Source: Scandinavium sp036409475 (GTDB taxonomy: Bacteria; Pseudomonadota; Gammaproteobacteria; Enterobacterales; Enterobacteriaceae). Taken from it: a DNA stretch of 64,000 nt. The notes below the pieces were generated by a model. It saw only the letters and a program-made list of their open reading frames with translations, was not told where the DNA came from and searched no databases. The position numbers and the translations under genes were made by a program. Positions 1 through 8,731 of this stretch are shown here, one piece after another (positions within the stretch are counted from its first letter, which is position 1; every line of letters begins with the position of its first letter). The stretch covers positions 1-64,000 of the forward strand of contig NZ_JAYRCK010000003.1 of NCBI RefSeq assembly GCF_036409475.1, in the 5' to 3' direction.

Positions 1-1
1 G

Positions 2-20
2 CTGTCTCTTGATCAGATCT
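2..20 (+). repeat. IS50-type inside end (IE)
   Basis: CTGTCTCTTGATCAGATCT, the 19-bp IE sequence of IS50, with two GATC Dam sites. In IS50, Dam methylation of this end lowers transposition. It also encodes the last residues and stop codon of the transposase, as in IS50. Bases 4-16 and 22-34 form a perfect 13-bp inverted repeat around a 5-nt loop. Confidence 0.93.
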
Positions 21-1386
21 CCTGATCAAGAGACTTCGCCAGTTTGTACCCCTCAACGACATCCTGAAGCCTGAACCAGCCTTCCCACATCACTACCCAG
101 CCCGCCCGTCCTGTTCGTTTGCTGTCATACCATCGACCCATTTTCGCCAGTGCCAGATACGCCCATTTCAGGTTCGGCGCCTTCTTTGGCAGGGCTTTTC
201 CTTCCTGTTTTACCCACAGCAGCTTCCATTCTATTGGGCTCAGCACCTGCTCGCAGGGCTCATTCAGCGTTTCCTCACTCAGCCCGCCCTGGCGCAACGC
301 CAGTACCCTCACGGCGATAAACGCGAGGATGACCACCATCCGCTCCAGGTTATCCCGTGTCTGCATACGAAGCGATTCCACACAGGTGCCCCCGCTTTTC
401 CATGCTTTGTGGTATTCCTCTATCAGCCAGCGGCGCTCGTAATAGCTGATGATGATGCGTGCCTGCTCCGCACTCTCCACTTTTTCTGACGTCAGCAGAT
501 GCCAGCAGGCCCCACTTTCCTCTTCCTCCCGACAGCAGATATACGTCACCGGCAACTGTTCGCCCGACCCGTCCGGTGCGGCAATATTCACCGCGCTGTA
601 GCTGACGAACATCTGTGCCTGGCGCGCCGCTCTCCCCCCTTTCTGAACCACATTCAGCGTATGACTTCCCGCCTGCGTCAGCCTTTCAGGCAGGTCGAAC
701 AGTTTGCCTGCGCCATCCTCCAGTCGCCGGTTTTGCGCGGCCCGGACCACGAAGCGCTGCCCCTGGCTGGTTTTGTAATTCAGGTACTGCCAGATGTCCG
801 CTTCACGGTCACACACAGAGATAACATTTGACTGAATATCGCCCAGGCGCTGCGCCATCAACTGAGATGACAACTGCCATTTAAAGCTCTCTTTTTCTTC
901 ATAAGGCCGCTCTTTTCGTTGATGTTTTTTGCCATAGGTGGCGGTCTCCCTGCTCCAACGTTGCTGGTCGATAAGGCCCACCATCCGGGCGCCGTCCGGG
1001 GCGTAGAGCAGTACCGAATGGGCAAGCAGGCCGCGTGTTTTCGGGCTGGTGGTGGTGTTGCCCAGTTCATCGCAGGCGCTGGAATGGCTGAAGTTGATGG
1101 TCGTTGTATCTTCCAGTGCGAGGAGAAGCGGATGCTCCCGGGCGGCTTTGGCCGTGGCAATAAATCCTGCCTCAGCGATAGCGTCAGGAAAGACGCAGGG
1201 GTTACGCAACAGGCGGTAAGCGCCTTCAACTTCGGCGGGAGACAGGGATGATTTCACGATAGAAAGTCCGGGGTGTTGAGTGAGTGAGGCGGCTACAGTC
1301 ACGAGACGGCGGGTACGCCGCGGGTCACCCAGTTGCGCAAGCCCGAAAGTGTGTTTAGCCCATGAAAAACAATCAGAAAGCACCAT
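13..1386 (-). CDS. IS50-group transposase (Tn5-like), 457 aa
   Basis: Cut-and-paste DDE transposase that binds the 19-bp ends and moves the element. The N-terminus (WAKHTFGLAQLGDPRR) matches the DNA-binding start of Tn5 transposase. Catalytic residues are visible: D93 (LEDTTT), D193 (CDREAD) and E323 within the YREK signature Y316-x2-R319-x3-E323-x6-K330. The length is close to the 476 aa of Tn5 transposase and the frame is open end to end, so the protein is probably functional. No methionine occurs between residue 1 and residue 135, so an internal start equivalent to the one used for the Tn5 inhibitor protein is not evident. The stop codon lies inside the inside end. Confidence 0.93.
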   Translation of the reverse strand: MVLSDCFSWAKHTFGLAQLGDPRRTRRLVTVAASLTQHPGLSIVKSSLSPAEVEGAYRLLRNPCVFPDAIAEAGFIATAKAAREHPLLLALEDTTTINFSHSSACDELGNTTTSPKTRGLLAHSVLLYAPDGARMVGLIDQQRWSRETATYGKKHQRKERPYEEKESFKWQLSSQLMAQRLGDIQSNVISVCDREADIWQYLNYKTSQGQRFVVRAAQNRRLEDGAGKLFDLPERLTQAGSHTLNVVQKGGRAARQAQMFVSYSAVNIAAPDGSGEQLPVTYICCREEEESGACWHLLTSEKVESAEQARIIISYYERRWLIEEYHKAWKSGGTCVESLRMQTRDNLERMVVILAFIAVRVLALRQGGLSEETLNEPCEQVLSPIEWKLLWVKQEGKALPKKAPNLKWAYLALAKMGRWYDSKRTGRAGWVVMWEGWFRLQDVVEGYKLAKSLDQEI

Positions 1387-1470
1387 ACTAAAAACCCGAA
1401 AAGAGAGATATCAGAAGAGATCAACAGACGGGAAAATAGTTCAAAAAAATCCCCGACAAATTCGTCAGGG

Positions 1471-1489
1471 ATTTGTGTATAAGAGACAG
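1471..1489 (-). repeat. IS50-type outside end, mosaic-like
   Basis: Read inward on the minus strand it is CTGTCTCTTATACACAAAT. It matches the IS50 outside end (CTGACTCTTATACACAAGT) except at positions 4 and 18; the T at position 4 is the inside-end base, so this natural end resembles the laboratory mosaic end over its first 16 bases. It includes a DnaA-box-like TTATACACA. An imperfect inverted repeat at 1449-1474 lies directly inside it. Confidence 0.88.
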
Positions 1490-1565
1490 CCCCAAAGGGG
1501 AGAGGGGACAGTGCGGAGCTGTTTTTTCTCCCTCGCCCCTTTGGGGAGAGGGCCGGGGTGAGGGG
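1490..1565. repeat. REPIN-like palindromic repeat, copy 1 (interrupted by the IS)
   Basis: The right part (about 1523-1565) is the reverse complement of the unit starting CCCCTCACCCCGGCCCTCTC seen at 4479. The left part begins abruptly with ccccaaaggggagagggg, the inner half of the partner unit; its outer arm is missing because the IS starts at 1489. Same family as the repeats at 4479, 11341 and 16510. Confidence 0.85.
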
Positions 1566-1571
1566 GATCCC

Positions 1572-3050
1572 TCAACCAGCACGCAATAACACTTTCATTT
1601 TTTCACTGCGGCACAGCTGCCGTTTCATTTCCACCACCAGCGGGTGGCGTGACATCACAATCATCAGCGCGAAGGCCAGTGCACCAGCGGCCACCTGCAC
1701 GGCCAGTAGCAGCGGTAAGGGCAGCGCATTTTTCAGCACCACGCCCAGGCCGTAACTCACCGCCAGCGTCGGCAGCGACAGGTAAAACGGCAGCCACAGG
1801 CTCAGCATGTATTCGCGATAGCTGGAACCCAGCACCGGTTTAATCATCACGAAGTAGCTCAGCACGGTGTTGATGATTTGCACCAGCAAGAAGCCCAGCG
1901 TCACGCCCAGCGCGCCAGCCAGATGGCCGCCCGCGATAATCGCCGGAATGAACAGAACGGTTTTAAAGACGTTGAATTTGAAGCTGATATCGACGCGAGC
2001 TTTGGCCATTAACAGCGAGCCAATCGGATTGCCGACGGAACGCAGCAGCCCCACCACGCACAGCAGTTGCAGCACAGGCACAATGCTGACCCACTTCTCG
2101 CCAAACACCAGCGGCACCATATTGTTGCTGACCACCATCAGGCCGAGCAGCACCGGGAAGTTGATGATCCCCACCACCGACAGCAGCTTGTAGAAGTTCA
2201 CGCGAAGCTTCGCGGTATCATCCTGAATTTTGGCAAACGCCGGAAACAGCACGCGGGTGATAATCGGGTTGAGCTTCATCGGCGGCACAACCGCCACGTT
2301 GTAAGCCAGGTTGTAGCCCCCGGCGACGCTCGCGCCAAGAATACGCGCCAGCACCAGCGTCGACAGGTTGGTGTTCACATAGTTGATGATACTGTCTGCC
2401 GTCAGCCACGCGCCAAAGCGCAGGTTCGAGGAGACAGAAGCCAGCGAAAAATGCAGGCCCGGGCGATAAATCTTGCGGCCAAACCAGCCGAAGAGCAGCG
2501 TGCGCACGGCGCTGTTCACCAGATACCCCAGAATGGCGGTCATCGCCAATGGCCAGAAATGGGCGCTGATCACCGTGAAGGTAAACCCGGCCAGCACGGC
2601 AGAGGTTTCAATCATGCCAATCTTGTTGAATTCCAGTTCTTTTTGCATCAGCGCACGGAACTGCTGCCCGTGCGGGATAACCACAAAGGCGAACGACAGC
2701 GTGCGCATCAACGGCGCCAGATCCGGGTTATGCAGCACACTGGCAATCACCCCGCTCAGGGAAAAGACCAGCGCGAACACCACAATCCCTAAACCGACGT
2801 TCAGCCAGTACAGCGTGGTGAGCTCAAGGTGGCTTATCTCTTTACGCTGAATGATGGAGTTGGCGATACCGAAATCCGACAGCGTATCCGCCAGGGCAAT
2901 GATCACCAGCGACACGGTCAGCAGGCCGAACTGGTGATTGTCGATAATGCGAGCCAGCACGGTCATTTGCACCAGGCCCAGACCGATAATCACCACGGTC
3001 GCCATCGCGGACCATTTGGCCCCGCTAATGGTTTTTTCTCTCAGGCTCAT
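1572..3050 (-). CDS. wzxC: Colanic acid lipid-linked repeat-unit flippase WzxC, 492 aa
   Basis: Inner-membrane flippase of the polysaccharide transport (MATE-like/MVF) superfamily that moves the undecaprenyl-linked colanic acid repeat unit to the periplasmic face. The protein starts SLREKTISGAKWSA, is the same length as E. coli WzxC and is hydrophobic throughout with about a dozen membrane segments. It is the last colanic acid gene visible; in E. coli wcaK follows it, but here a palindromic repeat and an IS50-type element come next. The start lies 9 bases downstream of the wcaJ stop codon, so translation follows on from wcaJ. Confidence 0.95.
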   Translation of the reverse strand: MSLREKTISGAKWSAMATVVIIGLGLVQMTVLARIIDNHQFGLLTVSLVIIALADTLSDFGIANSIIQRKEISHLELTTLYWLNVGLGIVVFALVFSLSGVIASVLHNPDLAPLMRTLSFAFVVIPHGQQFRALMQKELEFNKIGMIETSAVLAGFTFTVISAHFWPLAMTAILGYLVNSAVRTLLFGWFGRKIYRPGLHFSLASVSSNLRFGAWLTADSIINYVNTNLSTLVLARILGASVAGGYNLAYNVAVVPPMKLNPIITRVLFPAFAKIQDDTAKLRVNFYKLLSVVGIINFPVLLGLMVVSNNMVPLVFGEKWVSIVPVLQLLCVVGLLRSVGNPIGSLLMAKARVDISFKFNVFKTVLFIPAIIAGGHLAGALGVTLGFLLVQIINTVLSYFVMIKPVLGSSYREYMLSLWLPFYLSLPTLAVSYGLGVVLKNALPLPLLLAVQVAAGALAFALMIVMSRHPLVVEMKRQLCRSEKMKVLLRAG

Positions 3051-3059
3051 CTCGCTACC

Positions 3060-4454
3060 TCAGTACGCCGCTTTGTTGACAAAGCCTTTGAACACCGTCA
3101 GGAACACGATGCGAATATCGAACCACAGGCTCCATTCACGGATGTATTCCAGGTCGAACTCCACACGCTTTTCCATTTTCTCAAGCGTGTCGGTTTCACC
3201 GCGCCAGCCGTTGATTTGCGCCCAGCCGGTAATGCCCGGTTTCACCTTGTGACGCAGCATGTAGCCTTCAATTAGCTGACGATATTGCTCGTTATGCGCC
3301 ACGGCATGAGGGCGAGGCCCAACAATCGACATGCCGCCGGTCAGCACATTGATAAACTGCGGTAATTCGTCCAGAGAAGTGCGGCGCAGGAAGTTACCGA
3401 CAGGCGTCACGCGCGGGTCGTTTTGCGTCGCCTGCGTCACCACCGCATCGTTTTCCATCACCTTCATGGAGCGGAACTTCCACACTTTGATAGGTTTGCC
3501 GTCCATACCGTAACGGGTCTGACGGAAGATAATCGGCCCCGGCGAAGTGAACTTCACCGCCAGCGAGATGCACAGCAGCACCGGCGAAATCAGCAGCAAA
3601 ATGAGCGAAGCAAGCACGATATCTTCCAGACGCTTGATCACCCGGTTCAGCCCGGAAAGCGGCGTGTCATACAAAGGCACCACCGGCACACCATTCACTT
3701 CATCAATGCGTGAATGCAGAATGTTAAAGGTGAACACATCCGGAATGAGGATCACCGAACAGGTGGTGTCCGCCAGGTCACGCACCAGATCTTTGATTCG
3801 CACTTCGTCCTGCATCGACAGCGCGATGTAGACGTTATGAATTTTGCCGCCGCGCGCATCTTCCAGCAGTTGCACATAGTTACCCGCCCAGTCTGCCGTC
3901 ACGCCGCCCGGTTTGGCATCGTGATAGCTGCCGATAACATCGAACCCCAGCCACGGCTGATTGCGGAAGCTGTCGAGCAGCGCCTGGCCCGCAGGCATGT
4001 CGCCCGCGACCGCCACGGTGCGAACGTTGTAACCACAGTGGCGTAACCAGCCCACGCCAAAACGAATAAACGTCCGGCAACCGATCATTCCGCAGGTGCT
4101 TAACACATACCAACCGAGCCACAGAGAGGCGCTGTTGTTGAAGTCGTCGTTGAAAGCCAGTACGCCTGCAGTGAAAATCAGCGCCAGCGTCCAGTTTTGC
4201 AGCAGTAATAAGAGTTCCGTCGTAATACGCACGCCACGCCAGGAGCGGTAAAAGTCAGTCATCCCGCCGATCATCTGAAACACCACCAGGGTTATCAGAA
4301 CCATCAGCTGATGCGTGTAGGAAAAAGGTAATCCCGCCCCTTTGCAGACAACCCACAAGGCACTCACCATGATGGTGATGTCAGAGAATCGCTGCACCAT
4401 TGAAATTAACGATGCATTCGTTTTGGCTCGCTCGCGCTTTCTTAGAGTCGTCAT
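3060..4454 (-). CDS. wcaJ: Undecaprenyl-phosphate glucose-1-phosphate transferase WcaJ, 464 aa
   Basis: Initiates colanic acid repeat-unit synthesis by transferring glucose-1-phosphate from UDP-glucose to undecaprenyl phosphate at the inner membrane. N-terminal hydrophobic segments, a central soluble domain and the C-terminal bacterial sugar transferase domain are visible, with conserved KFRSM, RRTSLDELPQ and GPRPH motifs. The length equals E. coli WcaJ. It is separated from cpsG by a REPIN-like repeat (4479-4573), the second of four such interruptions of this operon. Confidence 0.96.
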   Translation of the reverse strand: MTTLRKRERAKTNASLISMVQRFSDITIMVSALWVVCKGAGLPFSYTHQLMVLITLVVFQMIGGMTDFYRSWRGVRITTELLLLLQNWTLALIFTAGVLAFNDDFNNSASLWLGWYVLSTCGMIGCRTFIRFGVGWLRHCGYNVRTVAVAGDMPAGQALLDSFRNQPWLGFDVIGSYHDAKPGGVTADWAGNYVQLLEDARGGKIHNVYIALSMQDEVRIKDLVRDLADTTCSVILIPDVFTFNILHSRIDEVNGVPVVPLYDTPLSGLNRVIKRLEDIVLASLILLLISPVLLCISLAVKFTSPGPIIFRQTRYGMDGKPIKVWKFRSMKVMENDAVVTQATQNDPRVTPVGNFLRRTSLDELPQFINVLTGGMSIVGPRPHAVAHNEQYRQLIEGYMLRHKVKPGITGWAQINGWRGETDTLEKMEKRVEFDLEYIREWSLWFDIRIVFLTVFKGFVNKAAY

Positions 4455-4478
4455 CGTTGTTCCTGTTGTTGAGATTTT

Positions 4479-4573
4479 CCCCTCACCCCGGCCCTCTCCC
4501 CAAAGGGGCGAGGGAGAAAAGACCGCACCAGGCGATCCCCTCTCCCCCTGGGGGAGAGGGTTAGGGTGAGGGG
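4479..4573. repeat. REPIN-like palindromic repeat, copy 2 (wcaJ/cpsG spacer)
   Basis: Two facing units: CCCCTCACCCCGGCCCTCTC... ending in a cgagggagaaaa arm, a short spacer, then CCCCTCTCCCCCTGGGGGAG with the closing arm ttagggtgagggg. Each unit is itself palindromic and the two are inverted relative to each other, the organisation of a REP doublet. It fills almost the whole intergenic space. Confidence 0.88.
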
Positions 4574-4580
4574 CAGTGTT

Positions 4581-5951
4581 TTACTGATTCAGCAGCGCCA
4601 GAATGTCCCTGGTCCGCGCTTCCATCAGCGACGTATCGCCACGAGACTCGACGTTCAGACGCACCACAGGCTCGGTGTTGGAAGAGCGCAAATTGAAGCG
4701 CCAGTCTTCAAACGTGAGACTGATGCCGTCGGTGCGGTCGATCTCCAGCGCGTGCTGAGCAAAATGTTGCTCGACGCGGGCAATGGCCGCCGCTGGCTCT
4801 TCCAGCTTGCTGTTGATTTCGCCGCTCGCCGGGAAAGCCAGCATGCGGTCACGCACCAGCTCGCCGAGCGTTTTGCCTTTCAGGCACAGCAGTTCAGCCA
4901 CCAACAGCCACGGGATCATGCCGCTGTCGCAGTAGGCGAAGTCGCGGAAATAGTGGTGAGCGCTCATTTCGCCACCGTAAATGGCGTCTTCCTGACGCAT
5001 ACGTTCTTTAATAAACGCGTGGCCCGTTTTCGACATCACCGGCGTGCCGCCTGCCGCTTCCACCACATCAACGGTGTTCCAGGAGAGGCGCGGGTCGTGA
5101 ATGATGCGTTCGCCCGGCGCTTTCTCAAGGAACGCTTCCGCCAGCAGGCCAACAATGTAATAACCCTCAATAAACTGCCCGGTTTCGTCGAACAGGAAGC
5201 AGCGGTCGAAGTCGCCGTCAAAGGCGATCCCCATATCCGCCCCGTGTTCAATCACCGCATTGCGGGTATCGTCACGGCACTCCGGCAGCAGCGGATTTGG
5301 AATACCGTTCGGGAAGTTACCGTCTGGCGTGTTGTGAACTTTGATCAGCATGACCGGCACGTTCAGTGCCTTGAAGCGAGCTTCCAGCGCATCGACAACC
5401 GGGCCAGCCGCGCCGTTACCGGAGTTGATAACCAACTTCAGCGGCTTGAGGTTAGCGGTGTCAATGTAGCCCAGCAGGTGATCGATATACGCTTTGCGCA
5501 AATCGATTTTCTGGTAGCTGCCGCGTTTTTTGGCATCCACTGGCGAGAAGTCATTCGCTTCTGCTAAACGCTGCACATCACGCAGGCCGGTGTCGCCGCT
5601 GATGGGGCGCGCCCCTTCGCGCACCAGCTTCATGCCGTTGTAATCCATCGGGTTATGGCTGGCGGTCACTTCAATCCCGCCGTCCACGCCGAGGTGGAAG
5701 GTGGCGAAGTAGATCTCTTCGGTCCCCGACAGGCCGATGTCCAGCACGTCCACGCCCGCATCGCGCAGGCCCTTCGCCAGCGCCATTTTCAGGCTTTCGC
5801 TGGTCAGGCGTACATCGCCGCCGAGCACGATGGTTTTAGGTTTCAGGAACTCGCCATAGGCGCGCCCAATGCGGGTCGCAATCTCTTCATTCAGCTCTTC
5901 ACCGAGCTTGCCGCGAATGTCATAGGCTTTAAAACAGGTTAGTCTGGTCAT
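4581..5951 (-). CDS. cpsG: Phosphomannomutase CpsG (ManB), 456 aa
   Basis: Converts mannose-6-phosphate to mannose-1-phosphate for GDP-mannose and then GDP-fucose synthesis. The active-site serine loop TASHNP (Ser98), the metal-binding FDGDFDRC and the C-terminal phosphate-binding RSSNTEP are present. I chose the start at MTRLTCFKAYDIRG (5951) because it gives the E. coli length of 456 aa; an upstream in-frame ATG at 5972 would add seven residues. Lies about 100 bases downstream of cpsB. Confidence 0.96.
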   Translation of the reverse strand: MTRLTCFKAYDIRGKLGEELNEEIATRIGRAYGEFLKPKTIVLGGDVRLTSESLKMALAKGLRDAGVDVLDIGLSGTEEIYFATFHLGVDGGIEVTASHNPMDYNGMKLVREGARPISGDTGLRDVQRLAEANDFSPVDAKKRGSYQKIDLRKAYIDHLLGYIDTANLKPLKLVINSGNGAAGPVVDALEARFKALNVPVMLIKVHNTPDGNFPNGIPNPLLPECRDDTRNAVIEHGADMGIAFDGDFDRCFLFDETGQFIEGYYIVGLLAEAFLEKAPGERIIHDPRLSWNTVDVVEAAGGTPVMSKTGHAFIKERMRQEDAIYGGEMSAHHYFRDFAYCDSGMIPWLLVAELLCLKGKTLGELVRDRMLAFPASGEINSKLEEPAAAIARVEQHFAQHALEIDRTDGISLTFEDWRFNLRSSNTEPVVRLNVESRGDTSLMEARTRDILALLNQ

Positions 5952-6053
5952 GTTTTTACCCTTTTCAGGCAACAGTCAGTCGTGACCCAAATGGGCCAAA
6001 ATGTGTTTTTCAGGAGTTGCCCGGCGGCGTGTGATTTGCCGGGCCGGTGGTTG

Positions 6054-7490
6054 TTACACGCGCCCGTATCGGTCCTGGAATCGCACGATGTCATCCTCTT
6101 CGAGGTACGAACCCGAGCGCACTTCAATCAGGTCAAGCGGGATCTTGCCCGGGTTTTCCAGGCAGTGCGTGGCACCCAGCGGAATGTAGATAGATTCGTT
6201 TTCCCCGAGCAGCTTCACGTCTTCGTTGATGGTCACCTTCGCGGTGCCCGCCACGATAATCCAGTGTTCCGCACGGTGGTGGTGCATCTGCACCGATAAG
6301 CCTTCGCCCGGTTTCACGGTGATGCGTTTCACCTGATAACGGTCGCCGGAATCGATGGAGTCATATTTGCCCCAGGGACGGTACACTTCGCGGTGAATGT
6401 GATGCTCATGACGGCCGTCGGCCTTAATCTGCTCCACCACTTTTTTCACGTCCTGCACCGCGTTGCGGTCGGCGATGAGCACGGCGTCTTTGGTCTGCAC
6501 CACCACCAAATCCTTTACCCCAACGGTGGTCACCAGCCCGGACTCGGCATACACATAGCTGTTTTCGGTTTTATGGCTGATAACATCGCCGTGGTGCACG
6601 TTCCCTTCGGCGGTGTGGTTGCTGATTTCCCACAGTGAGGACCAGGAACCGACATCGCTCCAGCCTGCATCCATCGGCACCACCACGGCGTCAGCGGTTC
6701 TTTCCATCACGGCATAGTCAATGGACTCTTCAGGGCAGGCCAGGAACGCCGCTTCATCAACACGGATAAAGTCGAGATCCGGGTCAACCACGTCCATGGC
6801 CTTTTCGCAGGCCTGCAAAATGTCCGGGCGGAATTTGCCCAGTTCTTCCAGATAGCGCCCTGCGCGGAACAGGAACATGCCGCTGTTCCAGTAATATTCC
6901 CCGCTGGAGACATACGCCTGCGCGGTTTCCAGATTCGGTTTTTCAACAAACTGCGCCACGGAAAACGCCACCGCGCCTTTCTCGCCCGGGCTCACTTCAC
7001 CACGACGAATGTAGCCATAGCCGGTTTCCGGCAGGTCCGGCACGATGCCAAAAGTCACCAGTTTGCCGCTTTCGGCATAAGGGATGGCGTCACGCACGGC
7101 GTCACGGAACGCATCTTCATTCTGAATGACGTGGTCAGCGGCCAGCACCAGCATCAGCGGATCTTTCTCCGGGCTGCTGCGCTTTGCCGCCAGTGCTGCC
7201 AGCGCAATCGCCGGTGCAGTGTTACGACCCGCAGGTTCGAGAATAATGTTCTCGGTCAACTTGTTGAGCTTGCGCAGCTGCTCGGCAACGATGAAACGGT
7301 GTTGTTCGTTACAGATAACCACCGGGCTTTCACAGTCCACGCCGTTAAGACGGTTTACCGTCGCCTGCAGCATGGTTAAGTCGCCTTTCAGGCACAGGAA
7401 CTGTTTCGGGTAAAGCACACGGGACAGCGGCCATAAACGGCTACCGGAGCCACCGGCCATCACTACCGGATAGAGTTGGGTCTGACTCAT
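6054..7490 (-). CDS. cpsB: Mannose-1-phosphate guanylyltransferase CpsB (ManC), 478 aa
   Basis: Makes GDP-mannose from mannose-1-phosphate and GTP. The nucleotidyltransferase signature GGSGSRLWPLSR is at the N-terminus, FVEKPN lies in the middle, and the C-terminal cupin domain contains QMHHHRAEHW. It therefore has the pyrophosphorylase-plus-cupin layout of the ManC family, with E. coli length. Its ATG overlaps the stop of wcaI by four bases (ATGA), indicating translational coupling. Confidence 0.96.
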   Translation of the reverse strand: MSQTQLYPVVMAGGSGSRLWPLSRVLYPKQFLCLKGDLTMLQATVNRLNGVDCESPVVICNEQHRFIVAEQLRKLNKLTENIILEPAGRNTAPAIALAALAAKRSSPEKDPLMLVLAADHVIQNEDAFRDAVRDAIPYAESGKLVTFGIVPDLPETGYGYIRRGEVSPGEKGAVAFSVAQFVEKPNLETAQAYVSSGEYYWNSGMFLFRAGRYLEELGKFRPDILQACEKAMDVVDPDLDFIRVDEAAFLACPEESIDYAVMERTADAVVVPMDAGWSDVGSWSSLWEISNHTAEGNVHHGDVISHKTENSYVYAESGLVTTVGVKDLVVVQTKDAVLIADRNAVQDVKKVVEQIKADGRHEHHIHREVYRPWGKYDSIDSGDRYQVKRITVKPGEGLSVQMHHHRAEHWIIVAGTAKVTINEDVKLLGENESIYIPLGATHCLENPGKIPLDLIEVRSGSYLEEDDIVRFQDRYGRV

Positions 7491-8731
7491 GATTTCACTC
7501 CGACGTCTGCTACGGAAATAGCATTAATGAATGTCTTCAGCACGTTCTCTTTGTCGAGCGTGCGTTCGGCGTAATCGCCAGCAATCGTGTTGTTCTGTGG
7601 CATCAGCAGTGCGCGTTCGATCCCGTCCACCAGCTCAGGAACCGACTCCGGTTCAACACAAACGGCAATACCAGGATGAGCCTCGCAAAGCTGGCCCAGT
7701 TCGGTTTCCGCTTCTGCGGTGATCACCGCGTTGCCGCCCACGGCCAGAATATTGGTCAGTTTTGACGGCAGCACCGCATCGGCTGCGCCGCGCTTCTGGA
7801 TAACCAGATGGCAATCCGCCATTTTCAGCAGCGCTGGCAGCGCTTCGTAGGACTGCAACGGGAAGAAACGCACGTTGCTCAACCCCCGTTCTGCGACCAA
7901 TTTTTCCAGTCGCGCTTTTCCGCCGCCCTGCCCGACAATGGCGAACAGCCACGGCTTGTCCTGCAACTGCTCAGCGGCGGCAACGACATTTTCCAGCCCC
8001 TGCTTTTCGCCGATGTTGCCGGAGTAAAGAATGATTTTGCGATCGTCAGGCAGACCAAGCTGTTCGCGCAACACGGCAACCTGCGTCGGGTTAACGTCGC
8101 GAAAACGGGCCACTTCTGACCAGTTGGGGAAGAAAATCACTTTCTCCGCCGCCACGCCTTTTTCCTGCGCTTTGTTCATCATCGAGCGCGAAATAGTGGA
8201 AACGTTGTCGACGTTATGCAGGCCGCTGCGCTCAAAGGCGCTGGCCAGTTTCGCCACTTTGCCGCCCTTGCCTTTGCCCGCCATGCCCAGGCCGAGCATC
8301 GCGTCGACTTCGTAATCCTGAATATGCAGCAGCGTGCGTGCGCCGGAGAGTTTCGCCAGCAGGCGCATGCCTGGGGTGCAAAACAGGGTCGGCACCACGC
8401 CAATAATGCGATCTGGCTTCCAGCGACGTTGCGCCATCAGCGGGAAAAAGCTGCTCAGCGCGAAGCTGCCTAAATGGATCAGGCGCTTCAGCGTTGAAGG
8501 TTGTTTCGGCACATACAGCGGGCAGCGCCAGACGGTCGCCGCGCCCTCTTCCCGGCGATAGCGCCAGGAAGAGTAACGTTCGCCCACTTTCCATTCCGGG
8601 TAATACGGCGGGGCAGTGATCACGCGCACGTCGTGCCCTTGTTGCGCCATCCACTCGACCATCTCTCCGGTGTATTTGCCGATGCCGGTCAGTTCCGGAG
8701 AGTAGTTGATGCCATAAACCAGGATTTTCAC
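7487..8731 (-). CDS. wcaI: Colanic acid glycosyltransferase WcaI (GT4), 414 aa
   Basis: Predicted GT-B glycosyltransferase of family 4 adding one sugar of the colanic acid repeat. The N-terminal KILVYGINYSPELTGIGKYT is the typical WcaI opening and the C-terminal half carries a GNIGEKQGLE segment and a conserved acidic region. It starts with GTG overlapping the gmm stop by four bases. Slightly longer than the E. coli protein (about 407 aa). Which sugar it adds cannot be read from the sequence. Confidence 0.93.
   Translation of the reverse strand: MKILVYGINYSPELTGIGKYTGEMVEWMAQQGHDVRVITAPPYYPEWKVGERYSSWRYRREEGAATVWRCPLYVPKQPSTLKRLIHLGSFALSSFFPLMAQRRWKPDRIIGVVPTLFCTPGMRLLAKLSGARTLLHIQDYEVDAMLGLGMAGKGKGGKVAKLASAFERSGLHNVDNVSTISRSMMNKAQEKGVAAEKVIFFPNWSEVARFRDVNPTQVAVLREQLGLPDDRKIILYSGNIGEKQGLENVVAAAEQLQDKPWLFAIVGQGGGKARLEKLVAERGLSNVRFFPLQSYEALPALLKMADCHLVIQKRGAADAVLPSKLTNILAVGGNAVITAEAETELGQLCEAHPGIAVCVEPESVPELVDGIERALLMPQNNTIAGDYAERTLDKENVLKTFINAISVADVGVKS

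Larger units (their letters stand above)
2..1489 (-). mobile_element. Complete IS50-group (IS4 family) insertion sequence
   Basis: A 1488-bp element bounded by 19-bp ends that both begin CTGTCTCTT and encoding a single Tn5-like transposase that nearly fills it. The end at 2-20 is identical, as I remember it, to the IS50 inside end; the end at 1471-1489 resembles the outside end and carries a DnaA-box-like TTATACACA. The element is slightly shorter than IS50 (about 1.53 kb). It sits inside a palindromic repeat that continues at 1490. A 9-bp target duplication is expected (the right flank would be ccccaaagg) but only one base of the left flank is visible; that base, g, is compatible. Confidence 0.93.

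Noticed and set aside
1603..3275. Several plus-strand frames antisense to wzxC and wcaJ
   Set aside because: Frames complementary to well-conserved genes; His/Arg/Gln-rich products are typical of antisense shadows.
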